Counted from the first letter of the stretch, positions 1 to 8,321 are shown. The stretch is DNA of 64,000 nt from UMGS1696 sp964558485 (GCA_964558485.1 CAZLED010000001.1:27588-91587); one strand, 5' to 3'. A program made the numbers and translations. Notes: generated from the sequence alone by a model not told the origin.

Positions 1-285
1 GTTGCCGTCACTGGTAATGGTCGTGGAGCGTTCGATGCGCCACAGATTTCCGTCTGCTTCGGTGACGCAGGTGATCCAGCCACCGACACGGGCGCCGGTG
101 AGGTATCGGGTGCGGTCGGGACTGCCCTTTTGTCCGGGACCGTAGAAGATATATTTGAGAAAGGCCGCCAAGGTGGATTTCCCGGATTCGTTGGGACCTT
201 CCAGCACATTCACGCCTTCCGACAGCCGGAAGGAACGATCTTGAAAAAGTCCGAACGACTGGATATAGATTTCCTGAATTTTCAT
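1..285 (-). CDS. AAA ATPase, SbcC/YhaN-like, N-terminal part (truncated by window edge)
   Basis: The start codon is at 285 on the minus strand, preceded by a GGAGG ribosome binding site, and the frame stays open to base 1, so only the first 95 codons are here. They begin MKIQEIYIQSFG and contain a Walker A motif GPNESGKST near residues 31-39, the layout of SMC/Rad50-type ATPases that partner SbcD nucleases. The SbcD-like gene ends 12 bases upstream, so the two form an operon. Such ATPases drive double-strand-end or hairpin nuclease activity in DNA repair; that role is inferred from family and pairing. The coiled coil and Walker B lie outside the window, so SbcC cannot be told from YhaN. Confidence 0.85.
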   Translation of the reverse strand, partial: MKIQEIYIQSFGLFQDRSFRLSEGVNVLEGPNESGKSTLAAFLKYIFYGPGQKGSPDRTRYLTGARVGGWITCVTEADGNLWRIERSTTITSDGN

Positions 286-296
286 AAGTCCCTCCG

Positions 297-1406
297 TTAT
301 TCCACGATATTTTCGCCGGCCAGCGCAGCCAGACCATACCGCAGTGCTCGCAGCGCCGTGTCTTTTTCTTCCGGTGTACCAGAATTCAGCGCCGGAGAGA
401 GCGTGCGGTACAGAGCCCCACGGATGCCGGGATCCGCCGAAAGTGTGGCAAGGTCGGGCATGGTCTTGTCCTGGAGCTGCAGGCAGAACAGACCCATGTC
501 GCCCAGCAGGTCCCCGTTTATCACCAGACCATCGCCGACCAAGCCGGTATAGCGCAGCCGCAGCAGGGTGTCCTCGCCGTATTTGTGGGAAGCGATGTAG
601 TCGGCGGTGGCAGCGCGAACGTCGGCCATGGTGGAGCAGCCGGTGATATCCAGAGAACCGGTTTCGTAGCGGCGTTTGGAGAAGCGCACCCGTTTCATAC
701 GCACGGCAGCGGTGGGGCCATTTTTTTCGATCTCCACCACGCAGGCACCCTTGGGACCGGTCTCCGAAAAGTCTCTGCCTTCCAGGCAACCGCAGTAGGC
801 CCATTGTGCCCCATGGTGGTCGTTGGATTGTGGTGGATTGTGGATGTGACCCAGGGCAGCGTAGTCGGCGCCAAAGGCGTTCAGCAGCTCCTGGGAAAGC
901 GGGGCATAGCGGTCGTCGCCGGTGATATCGCCGTGGCACAGCAGCAGGTTGATCTGGCCTGGATCGGTGACGGTATGACCACGTAGCGGGTTCTCCGGCA
1001 GCTCCGGCGCAGAGAAGCCATAGCCCCACACGGTCAGGTTTTTCTCCGGAAAGGAGACGCTGGTCAGTGTGGGATCGAGGAACAGGTGGACGTTTGCCGG
1101 GAAGGTGGTGTTGCGCCAGACGCTGCCGGTGTCGGCATAGTCGTGGTTACCGGTGGCGATGCAGACGATGCCACCGAACTTTTCGAATTCGCTGCACAAA
1201 AGCTGGACGGTCTCTCTTGTGACATAGCGGCCATCGAACACGTCCCCGGCCAGTACCACGGCATCCACGCCATTCATACGGGCGTAGGTCATCATGGAGG
1301 TGAAGGCAGCACGCATTTCGTTTTTGCGGATCTGGGCCCGACGTTCGTCCAGGGATGCAAAGGCCGCATCCAGGTGCAGGTCTCCTGTATGTAATATTTT
1401 TAACAT
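297..1406 (-). CDS. DNA repair exonuclease, SbcD/YhaO-type metallophosphoesterase
   Basis: About 369 residues of the calcineurin-like phosphoesterase fold. Metal-binding motifs appear in order: GDLHLD near residue 9, AGDVFDGR near 53, GNHD near 86, and CHGD and GHIH further on. The ATG at 1406 is chosen over one nine codons upstream because AAAGGA lies about 9 bases before it and the protein then starts directly on the first strand (MLKILHTGDLH). It is followed at 12 bases by the SbcC/YhaN-like ATPase, so the pair probably works as an SbcCD- or YhaON-like Mn-dependent nuclease. A promoter lies at 1505-1533. Confidence 0.9.
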   Translation of the reverse strand: MLKILHTGDLHLDAAFASLDERRAQIRKNEMRAAFTSMMTYARMNGVDAVVLAGDVFDGRYVTRETVQLLCSEFEKFGGIVCIATGNHDYADTGSVWRNTTFPANVHLFLDPTLTSVSFPEKNLTVWGYGFSAPELPENPLRGHTVTDPGQINLLLCHGDITGDDRYAPLSQELLNAFGADYAALGHIHNPPQSNDHHGAQWAYCGCLEGRDFSETGPKGACVVEIEKNGPTAAVRMKRVRFSKRRYETGSLDITGCSTMADVRAATADYIASHKYGEDTLLRLRYTGLVGDGLVINGDLLGDMGLFCLQLQDKTMPDLATLSADPGIRGALYRTLSPALNSGTPEEKDTALRALRYGLAALAGENIVE

Positions 1407-1504
1407 AGGCAAATCCTTTTGATGTGGAAGCATGATGAGTTTGGAAAAACTGCTGAAAGGGAACAGATCCTCTGTGTTTACGTGGATCTACAATACCCCA
1501 CTTT

Positions 1505-1533
1505 AGTATAGCATATTTGGCAGTCCGGTGCAA
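1505..1533 (-). promoter_or_regulatory. promoter of the sbcD-like/sbcC-like operon
   Basis: Read on the minus strand: TTGCAC, 17 bases, TATACT with a TG extension before the -10. It lies about 100 bases upstream of the nuclease start. Confidence 0.65.
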
Positions 1534-1564
1534 GATGGAATTTGTGAAAATTATGTAGAAGAAG

Positions 1565-1592
1565 AAAAAAGCACCCATAGCGGATGCTTTTT
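1565..1592 (-). terminator. terminator of the wall-hydrolase gene
   Basis: On the minus strand AAAAAGCATCC and GGGTGCTTTTTT pair around a short loop and end in a T run, just after the stop of the 885-residue gene at 1608. Confidence 0.75.
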
Positions 1593-1607
1593 GGAAATTT
1601 GGGTCGG

Positions 1608-4265
1608 TCAGTTGAAGTAATCTGCGTACCCGTCCCAACCGGCCAGATACCGGGCAAGGATCATAGCGTCCCGCCGGGTGACGGTACCATCGCCATCGAT
1701 ATCCGCTGTGGTGGGGTCGAAGGTTGTGGGGTAACCGGAGAAATATTGGTGGAGGGTTTTTAAGTCATCGGTATCGATCTGACCATTGCCGTTGAAGTCG
1801 GCTACGTCCTTGCGCCAGATGGCGTACAGCGTATGATCTGCGTTGTTTTGTACGATAGTCTCTGCCGTGTAGTACGTGGTGGATGTTTTGGAAATGCCCC
1901 AACCAAGGAATACAAAGCCTTCCCGAACGGGTGTAGGCAGTGTTCCATAGGCTTCACCGTATTTTACAGACAGGGTCGAAGCAGAAACCGTACCACCGTT
2001 GGCATTGAGGGTAACAGTGATATAAGGGTTACACAATGCGCAGGTTTCAAAATATCCTTTTGTTCCGGAATCTTCCTTAGCACCACAAGCACAGGTGTTA
2101 TAGATGGTATGCGGATGGTTAGGATCGGTGTAGGTTCCTGCGGTATAGCTATGTTCTGTTGCAGGATTCAGCATGGTTCCGCACGTTAGGCAGGTTTGCG
2201 GCGTTGTACAGGTAGGTGCAGCACCAGGGTTATGACCGAATGCATTGGCTATGATTGCGCCACAGGTCGTACAGGTTTGCGCAGTGGTGCAGGTAGCGAC
2301 TGCTCCCGGGGTATGATTGGTAGCTACATTTAAGATGACGCCACATCTTGTGCAGGTTTGCGCAGTGGTACAAGTTGCAGCAGCGCCTGCGGAATGTCCA
2401 TAAGCATTTACCAGGATGGCATCACAGGTCGTACATACCTGCGGACTGGTACAGGTTGCCACAGCACCGGGTGTATGCACGTGGGCAAAAGCAGAATAAT
2501 CCACCCAGGCACAGCGATAGATCCCATCTGTATGCGGATAAATGATCTGTGCTCGTGCGCTGGTGTTGTCAATAACGGTAACGTGATCTCCTACATCGAC
2601 CCAGCCTAATTCTGATGAGCTGCCCACTCTGATGTATGTTGTTGTTTTCGCTTTCACCACTTCTGTATGTGGGGAACAGGTCGCATTCAGGAAAAACGCT
2701 GCCCATGTGTACACATCTTTTGTACTGTTATTCCAGGGACAATTTACAAGACACCAACCATTGTCATACACGGCTTTAATGGTACAATAATCTTTTCCGT
2801 AAATATAACCGATATGATTTCCGTTTACCGCATCATACGCATCGGCAGCGTGATCGGCATCGGATAAAGGATAACACTTAAACGGAACCGGATAAACACT
2901 TGTAGACTGCAGGGGCAAGGTAAGGTATTCCATAGAAGCATATCCGCTGATGCCACCATATTCCACGTGTGCCCAGGTGCCGTTTGCCTTGGTTACCGTT
3001 ACAGTGGCACCAGACGGAATAGAACCAATGGCACTATAGCTTGTACCATGACCGGAACGGATCGTCAATGGATATGTCGTGGTCGTGCAGGTATATGTTC
3101 CGGCATAGCTGGTAGAACAGGTGCAGACATCCACTATTGAGCTGCCGCCAGATAATGTTGATGGAGCAATATATATATCTAAAACTCTATAGTTTGCAAT
3201 ATCTCTTTTATTTAGTTTTCGGCCCCACTGAATGTTGCATGTTCCACGCGTGTTACATTCACCTACAGTGACTGTACTTTCATCTACACTTATGACAAAA
3301 ACTGTATGGTAAGGTGAATCACTTGTTATAATATCACCTGGTTTTAGAGAATTTAAATACGCTGTTGGAGAAGATGGTCTATCCCAGTTGCGAGGATTGC
3401 TGCCAAAAGCATCATAGCCCAATTTTAGTGCAAAACCATGACATTGTAGGGCATTTGAAAACCAGTTACAACCACAGGATGTTCCGGTTTTTGTGCACGT
3501 GCCTGCATGATGCGTACATGGTGAATACGTATAGGAATCCGGGTTGCCGCCATTCCAATAGGCACCAGCCGGGAATTTCGCTTGCAGCTGTGCCAGGGTC
3601 AGTCCACCTGCATTGGCAGCTGTAACGGATTTGGCCGTCGTTTCCTTTGCCACGATGGTCTCATTATAGTGCCAGCCAAACACATCATAGTATTCGCTGT
3701 TGCCCATCATGTGGTAATTACCGACTTCTCCGGTCTCAAAGGAAAAATGCAGGTGAGTAGCGCCATTGCCTTTTCCAGCGTAGCCGATCAGGTCACCGGC
3801 TTCTACATGGATCGAGCCGCTCTCCAGTGCACCTTCTCGATTACCGGCGTTGTAGTCGGCGATACATTCGTCTCTGAGATCGCAGTAAATGTCATACACC
3901 AGTGCCGACATATGGGTGTAAAAGGCAGATACGTACGTGTAGCCATTGTAGGTAAACGGTTCATCTAAGAGGATCTTCACAGAACCACAGGTGTCGCCGG
4001 GCTGGACCACTTTGGTATGGTTTTGTGTGCAGGAGTAGGTGATCGTACCAGATGCTACGGCATATATAGGGTCTCCATAATTGTATGGATACAAGTCAAT
4101 GCCATAGTGCCCGGCGCTTTCTGCATATCCTGACCCTTGCACAGTGCCGGATATGGGATTCTGAAAAGAGGTAGAAGCTGTCGCATGGGTATGCTGTGGT
4201 ATGACAATCGTCGAGAATACCAACAACACGCTGCATAAAAAGGAAACGATTCTTTTTGCTTTCAT
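1608..4265 (-). CDS. secreted multidomain M23 peptidase with CHAP-like, SH3, CxxC-repeat, InlB-type and dockerin modules
   Basis: 885 residues with a signal peptide (residues 1-29). Residues 45-180 form an M23/LytM endopeptidase: HYGID (H53, D57) and THLHF (H171, H173) give the zinc ligands. Residues 225-365 resemble a CHAP/NlpC-type cysteine amidase, with QCHGFAL (C275) and YHTVF (H320). An SH3b domain spans about 385-448. About 596-705 holds repeated units with paired CxxC motifs, 747-818 an InlB-type repeat, and 821-877 two dockerin type I calcium loops (DFNGNGQIDTDD, DIDGDGTVTRRD). It probably cleaves peptidoglycan and docks to a cohesin scaffold. Two catalytic modules plus a dockerin in one chain is unusual. 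Catalytic assignment of the second module is less sure. GGAGG precedes the start. Confidence 0.85.
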   Translation of the reverse strand: MKAKRIVSFLCSVLLVFSTIVIPQHTHATASTSFQNPISGTVQGSGYAESAGHYGIDLYPYNYGDPIYAVASGTITYSCTQNHTKVVQPGDTCGSVKILLDEPFTYNGYTYVSAFYTHMSALVYDIYCDLRDECIADYNAGNREGALESGSIHVEAGDLIGYAGKGNGATHLHFSFETGEVGNYHMMGNSEYYDVFGWHYNETIVAKETTAKSVTAANAGGLTLAQLQAKFPAGAYWNGGNPDSYTYSPCTHHAGTCTKTGTSCGCNWFSNALQCHGFALKLGYDAFGSNPRNWDRPSSPTAYLNSLKPGDIITSDSPYHTVFVISVDESTVTVGECNTRGTCNIQWGRKLNKRDIANYRVLDIYIAPSTLSGGSSIVDVCTCSTSYAGTYTCTTTTYPLTIRSGHGTSYSAIGSIPSGATVTVTKANGTWAHVEYGGISGYASMEYLTLPLQSTSVYPVPFKCYPLSDADHAADAYDAVNGNHIGYIYGKDYCTIKAVYDNGWCLVNCPWNNSTKDVYTWAAFFLNATCSPHTEVVKAKTTTYIRVGSSSELGWVDVGDHVTVIDNTSARAQIIYPHTDGIYRCAWVDYSAFAHVHTPGAVATCTSPQVCTTCDAILVNAYGHSAGAAATCTTAQTCTRCGVILNVATNHTPGAVATCTTAQTCTTCGAIIANAFGHNPGAAPTCTTPQTCLTCGTMLNPATEHSYTAGTYTDPNHPHTIYNTCACGAKEDSGTKGYFETCALCNPYITVTLNANGGTVSASTLSVKYGEAYGTLPTPVREGFVFLGWGISKTSTTYYTAETIVQNNADHTLYAIWRKDVADFNGNGQIDTDDLKTLHQYFSGYPTTFDPTTADIDGDGTVTRRDAMILARYLAGWDGYADYFN

Positions 4266-4295
4266 ATGTGACCCTCCTTGAAAAATTGGTCTTTA

Positions 4296-4357
4296 TATAG
4301 CCTATTGTATCATATATAGCCTATATTGTCAACCCCTTTGGGCTATAATTAGCCTAT
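4296..4357. promoter_or_regulatory. AGCCTAT operator-like repeats between divergent genes
   Basis: TATAGCCTAT occurs at 4296-4305 and 4315-4324, and ATTAGCCTAT at 4348-4357; the last is the right arm of GGCTATAATTAGCC, an inverted repeat. Sites lie on the hydrolase promoter and 30 bases before the XRE gene, so they are a likely operator for that regulator (inference). Confidence 0.55.
4304..4332 (-). promoter_or_regulatory. promoter of the wall hydrolase, overlapped by repeats
   Basis: On the minus strand TTGACA and TACAAT are 17 bases apart. One AGCCTAT repeat lies in the spacer and one overlaps the -10, so a protein bound there would block RNA polymerase. Confidence 0.75.
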
Positions 4358-4385
4358 AATTTTTTAGAAAAAGAAAGGGCTACCT

Positions 4386-4628
4386 ATGGATACCTACACC
4401 GCTGTAAAAAACCGACTGCTGGTCTTGTGTGAGCAAAAGCAAATGTCCATCCACAAGCTTGCCATCGAGTCGGCTGTGCCACCGTCTACCATCAAAAATA
4501 TCCTCTATGGCAAAAGCAAAAATCCCGGCATCGTCACCATCAAAATGCTCTGCGATGGACTGGGCATCTCCTTGGTGGATTTCTTCGATACGGAGGTTTT
4601 TCGCACCTTGGAGCAAGAGATCCGCTGA
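4386..4628 (+). CDS. XRE-family helix-turn-helix regulator
   Basis: 80 residues forming almost only a Cro/C1-type helix-turn-helix: MSIHKLAIESAVPPSTIKNI near residues 20-39 is the two-helix DNA-binding element, followed by GISLVDFF, a common end of this small family. AAAGGG sits before the ATG. It is divergent from the dockerin-bearing wall hydrolase, and the 120 bases between them carry three AGCCTAT repeats over the hydrolase promoter. It most likely controls that gene and itself; this is inferred from position. Confidence 0.85.
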   Translation: MDTYTAVKNRLLVLCEQKQMSIHKLAIESAVPPSTIKNILYGKSKNPGIVTIKMLCDGLGISLVDFFDTEVFRTLEQEIR

Positions 4629-4641
4629 TCTGCCAAACAAA

Positions 4642-4669
4642 AAAAGCTACAGCCTGTGCCGTAGCTTTT
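4642..4669. terminator. bidirectional terminator
   Basis: AAAAGCTAC and GTAGCTTTT pair around a 10-base loop between the convergent XRE gene and the nucleoside-hydrolase-like gene; A and T runs flank it on both sides. Confidence 0.8.
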
Positions 4670-4680
4670 CTGCCATATTC

Positions 4681-5724
4681 TCAATGCCCGGAGAGCCACT
4701 GCGCCAGCTCCTCGGCATACCACGTGTCCGGCTGCGTCTTCACCACATATCCATGCTTCCCATCCTCGGCATAGGTGAAGTCGTTTTCCCCGGTCTCGCT
4801 GTCCACCGATGCTTTGCCACGCCGGAGCGTGTACCCGGCTTTCGCTGCGTTTTCCGTATCAAATGGATCCCGTGGGTCGCCGTGCAGCGCCAAAAGCACC
4901 AGCATGGGATCCCAGGAAGAGCGACCGTTTTGGCTCCCGTGGGCAGCAAAGGCCAGGCGCAGCGGATCGGTTTCATCCGGGATCGTTTCCGGGGTACCGC
5001 TGATCACGCTGGCGCCCACTTCCCAGCCTAAAAATACGATGGGACAGGGAAAATCTCGCAGCAGTGTGGCGGCGGTCTTTCGAGAACGTGGCGCACGGGC
5101 AAAGTTGTTCTCCCGTCCATGGCCGTCTTTTTCCCAGTTGCCCGCCATCATCCACAGACACGACACCTTCTCTGCCACCAGTGCCCGTCCGGCTTCATCG
5201 GCACACAGGGCAGCGAGCACCTGGGGATAGCCGATCTCCAACAGCTCCACCTGGCCCGGTGCCTTGGTCAGCAGCTCTCGGTACAATGCGACCCCATCGG
5301 GCAAGGCATTGTTGTCCGGTACGGTGTGGGGCAGAGCAGAGAGCAGCTTTTGATACGGTGGAGCTCCACCATAATCGGTGGCGTCCCGGTCGATCCCCAG
5401 GGGCAGATCCCCAAAGCCTTCGGTGGTGAGAAAGGCATTCAGGGACGCAGCCGAATCGGGCATAGCCGCATTGCAAACGATCCCGGCCAGCGACCACAGC
5501 CCCCGTTTGGCAGCCCGGCAAAGGATCCGCAGTGCCGCCACATCGTCGCAGTCGGTCCACCAATCTGTACCTAATATTATAGTACGGTTTGGTAGTGGAG
5601 TAACAGATTCATCTGTACCTAATATTATGGTACGGTTTGGTAGTGGGGCGCCGGATTCATCTGTACCAAGGACGGTGCGATGTGGGGCAGGTGCGGTGGA
5701 TGTATGGATAGATGCTTGTTTCAT
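4681..5724 (-). CDS. nucleoside hydrolase-like protein
   Basis: About 347 residues. After a low-complexity start the chain has LGTDWWTDCDDVAAL, matching the DTDxGxDD calcium and ribose site of inosine-uridine nucleoside hydrolases; later segments (GNWEKDGHGRENNFA) fit the family's substrate loop. It probably splits an N-glycosidic bond in purine/pyrimidine salvage, but WWTDC is a divergent form and the substrate is unknown. The ATG at 5724 is chosen because AGGA lies upstream of it; 5748 is possible but lacks such a site. The first 40 residues contain nearly three copies of a 16-residue unit encoded by a 48-bp tandem repeat, so the N-terminus has been extended by duplication. Confidence 0.75.
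   Translation of the reverse strand: MKQASIHTSTAPAPHRTVLGTDESGAPLPNRTIILGTDESVTPLPNRTIILGTDWWTDCDDVAALRILCRAAKRGLWSLAGIVCNAAMPDSAASLNAFLTTEGFGDLPLGIDRDATDYGGAPPYQKLLSALPHTVPDNNALPDGVALYRELLTKAPGQVELLEIGYPQVLAALCADEAGRALVAEKVSCLWMMAGNWEKDGHGRENNFARAPRSRKTAATLLRDFPCPIVFLGWEVGASVISGTPETIPDETDPLRLAFAAHGSQNGRSSWDPMLVLLALHGDPRDPFDTENAAKAGYTLRRGKASVDSETGENDFTYAEDGKHGYVVKTQPDTWYAEELAQWLSGH
5564..5707 (-). repeat. 48-bp tandem repeat within the nucleoside-hydrolase-like gene
   Basis: Units start at 5564, 5612 and 5660, exactly 48 bases apart. The first two are near identical and the third is degraded. Each encodes a version of LGTDESxxPLPNRTII, so the frame is kept. Confidence 0.85.
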
Positions 5725-5835
5725 CTTGTGATTTTTCCTATTCTCCATGTAGATTGTAGATACAGATCGTTGAGGGTTCGATCTTTCCTTTGCTATACAT
5801 AAGAATTTTTTATTTCGACTATCTGTATCCACTTG

Positions 5836-5865
5836 ATTATAACACATCTATGGGGGACTTGTCAA
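5836..5865 (-). promoter_or_regulatory. promoter of the nucleoside-hydrolase-like gene
   Basis: Minus-strand TTGACA and TATAAT, 18 bases apart. Its -35 is one arm of an inverted repeat (TTGTCAAGAT to ATCTTGACAA) shared with the divergent promoter at 5885. Confidence 0.7.
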
Positions 5866-5884
5866 GATAGTGAGGAAAACCATC

Positions 5885-5913
5885 TTGACAAACGACAGAA
5901 TACAGTGTATAAT
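5885..5913 (+). promoter_or_regulatory. promoter of the PIN-domain gene pair
   Basis: TTGACA, 17 bases, TATAAT, 40 bases before the gene. The two divergent -35 boxes form a 10-bp inverted repeat with a 13-base centre (5856-5891 region), a possible shared control site. Confidence 0.75.
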
Positions 5914-5948
5914 ACAGTTGTATGATAGTGCTGTAGAAAAGGTTTGGT

Positions 5949-6452
5949 TTGTGTATGCGTAAGCCAAAAATCTATTTAGATACTTCTGTGATCAGTCATT
6001 TGTCACAGCCGGATGCACCCGAAAAAATGCAAGATACATTGTTGCTTTGGAAATGTATTCGTGATGGAATGTATGATGTGTATATTTCCAATGCCACTAT
6101 GCGCGAGATATCAGCGTGTAAACCGGAAAAATTAGAAATCCTGTTGCAATTCTTATCAGAAATACAGTATACTATTATAGAAGAAACAGAAGAGATCCGA
6201 ACGGTGGCAGAGATGATCATTACGCTGGGAATTTTGCGTCCGAAAAGCTATGATGATTGTATCCATATAGCATCCGCTGTTGTGACTTCCTGTGACTATA
6301 TCATATCCTGGAATTTCAAACACATGGTGAATATCAAAACGGTAAACGGTGTGAGAGCGATATCCAATTTGCATGGGTATAAGCCGATCGATATTGTTCC
6401 GCCATCGGCTTTTTTGGTGGACGACGTGGAAGAAAGTGAGGAAAACATATGA
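5949..6452 (+). CDS. PIN-domain protein, VapC-like
   Basis: About 165 residues. IYLDTSVISHL carries the first catalytic aspartate of the PIN fold; a glutamate in MREISA and acidic residues in SYDDCIHIASA follow in the expected order, and CDYIISWNFKHMVN is the typical PIN end motif. PIN proteins are Mg-dependent RNases, often toxins. A TTG at 5949 with AAAAGG 6 bases before it and an ATG at 5955 are both possible starts. The next gene overlaps by 4 bases (ATGA), which suggests a translationally coupled toxin-antitoxin-like pair with toxin first. Toxicity is not shown by sequence. Confidence 0.8.
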   Translation: MCMRKPKIYLDTSVISHLSQPDAPEKMQDTLLLWKCIRDGMYDVYISNATMREISACKPEKLEILLQFLSEIQYTIIEETEEIRTVAEMIITLGILRPKSYDDCIHIASAVVTSCDYIISWNFKHMVNIKTVNGVRAISNLHGYKPIDIVPPSAFLVDDVEESEENI

Positions 6453-6664
6453 AGGAACGAGAACTTGTATCCAATTTGACTGTGACCGATATCCATAAAC
6501 TTCGTGTGAACAATTATGAAAAAACAAAAGATATGAAGCCGGAGGAACGCCATGCGTATTACCATGGAGCAGCTGTAGAAATGCAACGGCGTATCGATGC
6601 GATTCGTGCAGCCAGAGGAGAAAAAACGAACTGTACTTGGTTGATTCAGGGAACATCAAGTTAA
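6449..6664 (+). CDS. small charged protein partnered with the PIN gene, putative antitoxin
   Basis: 71 residues, rich in Lys, Arg and Glu, with a probable amphipathic helix (EERHAYYHGAAVEMQRRIDA). It starts inside the stop of the PIN-domain gene and has its own GAGGAA site. No ribbon-helix-helix or AbrB motif is visible, so the antitoxin call rests on size, charge and coupling to the PIN gene. Short proteins with a similar NYEKTKDMKPEE segment are, from memory, often found beside PIN genes in clostridia. A hairpin at 6670 ends the unit. Confidence 0.6.
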   Translation: MKERELVSNLTVTDIHKLRVNNYEKTKDMKPEERHAYYHGAAVEMQRRIDAIRAARGEKTNCTWLIQGTSS

Positions 6665-6666
6665 AA

Positions 6667-6716
6667 TGAGGCTGTTGCATTTTTGGAATTTCTTCCTTCG
6701 TGCAACAGCCCCTTTT
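6667..6716. repeat. hairpin terminator element, copy 1
   Basis: GGCTGTTGCA (6670-6679) pairs with TGCAACAGCC (6701-6710) and T-rich sequence follows. The whole unit including the 21-base loop recurs at 10448-10499, so it is a mobile or duplicated terminator rather than a chance hairpin. Confidence 0.8.
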
Positions 6717-6769
6717 TGGTATGTTTTCGACCTGGATCAGCGTTGCCTGGAACTTTGGTTAGCGTTTCC

Positions 6770-8236
6770 TCAATCTGCGAAGGATTCCAGCACCGTTTTG
6801 TAATGCTTGGTGGCTGCGCTTTCCTGGGCCGCTGCTTTGGAGGCAAGGTCGGCGGAGTTGGCGGCGGTCAGGTCACAGAACAGATCGTTGTATTGGCTGT
6901 ATTTGTAGGTGCTGGCAAAGCTGATCTTCAGACCATCCATGAGCAGTCCGAACATCTTCTGCGAGTCCTCGTTCCGGAGCAGCTTCTTTTGCATGACGGT
7001 CTCGAATACAGCCGGGTACACGTCATAGTAGCTTTCGATGGCAAGGGCTTCGGTGATCTGCCCGGTGCGATCCATGTCGGCGGTGACCTTGGGAATGCCC
7101 AGCAGACCTGTGCCGCCGGTCACCGTGGTGATGTACCGCTCGTCGGAGGCTTCCCACTTGGGGAACACCAGCAGACCATACTCCGCTTCCATGTCCCGGA
7201 AGAACTGGTAGGCATCGGTCAGGAAGCCGGAGTAGAACAGACCCTGGTCGTTGGCGAACATCTTGGCAAGGTCGTTTTCCTTGGAGTAGTCGGTGATGAG
7301 CCAGGAGGACGGCGTGTGGGTCAGGGTGACGATGGCTTCCAGGATGGACTGGTTCCGGTCGGACAGCAGGGACAGGGTGAAGGTGCCGTCACCGTTGAAG
7401 GTCACAGGCTGCACGCCCATGCCAACGGAAAAGGCACCACCGGAGGTACCGTGGGAGGACAGCAGTCCATAGGTGTCCCCATCGTCCCAGGTGCCGTCGC
7501 CGTTTTCATCCACGGATACCGTTTCCACCATCTGCGAGAAGGTGTCGAAGGTCCAGTTGTTCTCGTTCACGTATTCATACGGAGACGTCAGCCCATATTC
7601 CGTGACCATATCCATGTTGCAGAACAGCACGTGGGACAGCATAACGCCGGTGAAGGGGATGTAGTTCATTTGCAGGAAGCACTTGCCGTTCTGGGTCAGG
7701 GACTCCACAGCCAGCTGGTTCCACCAGGCGCCGGTCATATCGATGTGGGGCACGTCGTAGTAGTTGGCCAGATAGCCGCCCAGTGACAGGGACGACATAT
7801 CGTTCACGTGGGCCCACGCCAGATCGTAGGCACCGTCCCCGGCGGTCACAGAGGTTTTGACCAGGCTGGCGGCACTGCCGATGGTGGCGGCGATCTCTAC
7901 GTTGAAGTTTTCCTCTACGGTCTGGTTCCGCTTGTAGATGGTATCGTTGATCACGTCTCCGGTCAGCTCGTCCACCACAAATTCCATGGCAGGCAGCTCA
8001 CCCAGCTTGGCATACTCTCTGCCGATGATCTGGTAGGTGGCACCCTCGTAATTGGCGGCCGGTAGCAGGTCTGCAGAGCGCTGGACGGCGGTCTCGGTCT
8101 CCGGTGCGGTGGTGTCTGCCACAGTGGTGTCGGACTGGGGCGTGGTCTCGTCTGTGGTACCACCGGAGCAGGCCGTCATAGCGGTCGATACCAGCAGTGC
8201 ACACAGGAGCAGGGAAAATAGCTGTTTCGTTTTCAT
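6770..8236 (-). CDS. extracellular solute-binding lipoprotein (paralogue A)
   Basis: 488 residues with a signal peptide ending in a lipobox (STAMTAC, C23) and a Thr/Asp/Glu-rich linker to about residue 50. The body shows the marks of a type I ABC solute-binding protein shared with seven paralogues here: DELTGDVINDTIYKRN, an aromatic pair before N/DQ (GAWWNQ), a calcium-loop-like DENGDGTWDDGD ahead of YGL, and RDMEAEYGLLVFPKWE. It should capture a ligand, probably a glycan, at the membrane surface. No permease or ATPase gene is nearby. The ATG at 8236 is chosen for its CGAGGAAG site and the signal peptide. Confidence 0.85.
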   Translation of the reverse strand: MKTKQLFSLLLCALLVSTAMTACSGGTTDETTPQSDTTVADTTAPETETAVQRSADLLPAANYEGATYQIIGREYAKLGELPAMEFVVDELTGDVINDTIYKRNQTVEENFNVEIAATIGSAASLVKTSVTAGDGAYDLAWAHVNDMSSLSLGGYLANYYDVPHIDMTGAWWNQLAVESLTQNGKCFLQMNYIPFTGVMLSHVLFCNMDMVTEYGLTSPYEYVNENNWTFDTFSQMVETVSVDENGDGTWDDGDTYGLLSSHGTSGGAFSVGMGVQPVTFNGDGTFTLSLLSDRNQSILEAIVTLTHTPSSWLITDYSKENDLAKMFANDQGLFYSGFLTDAYQFFRDMEAEYGLLVFPKWEASDERYITTVTGGTGLLGIPKVTADMDRTGQITEALAIESYYDVYPAVFETVMQKKLLRNEDSQKMFGLLMDGLKISFASTYKYSQYNDLFCDLTAANSADLASKAAAQESAATKHYKTVLESFAD

Positions 8237-8292
8237 GACAAATCTTCCTCGGTTCATGAATTGTTTTTTGTAGTACAATCGTTGCTACCATG

Positions 8293-8321
8293 ATTATAGC
8301 ACATCTGTCTGCGAATTTCAA
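8293..8321 (-). promoter_or_regulatory. promoter of solute-binding paralogue A
   Basis: Minus-strand TTGAAA and TATAAT, 17 bases apart, with a TG extension. The remaining bases to 8748 hold no gene; a TATACT at 8632 may serve the divergent paralogue B, but no convincing -35 matches it. Confidence 0.7.
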
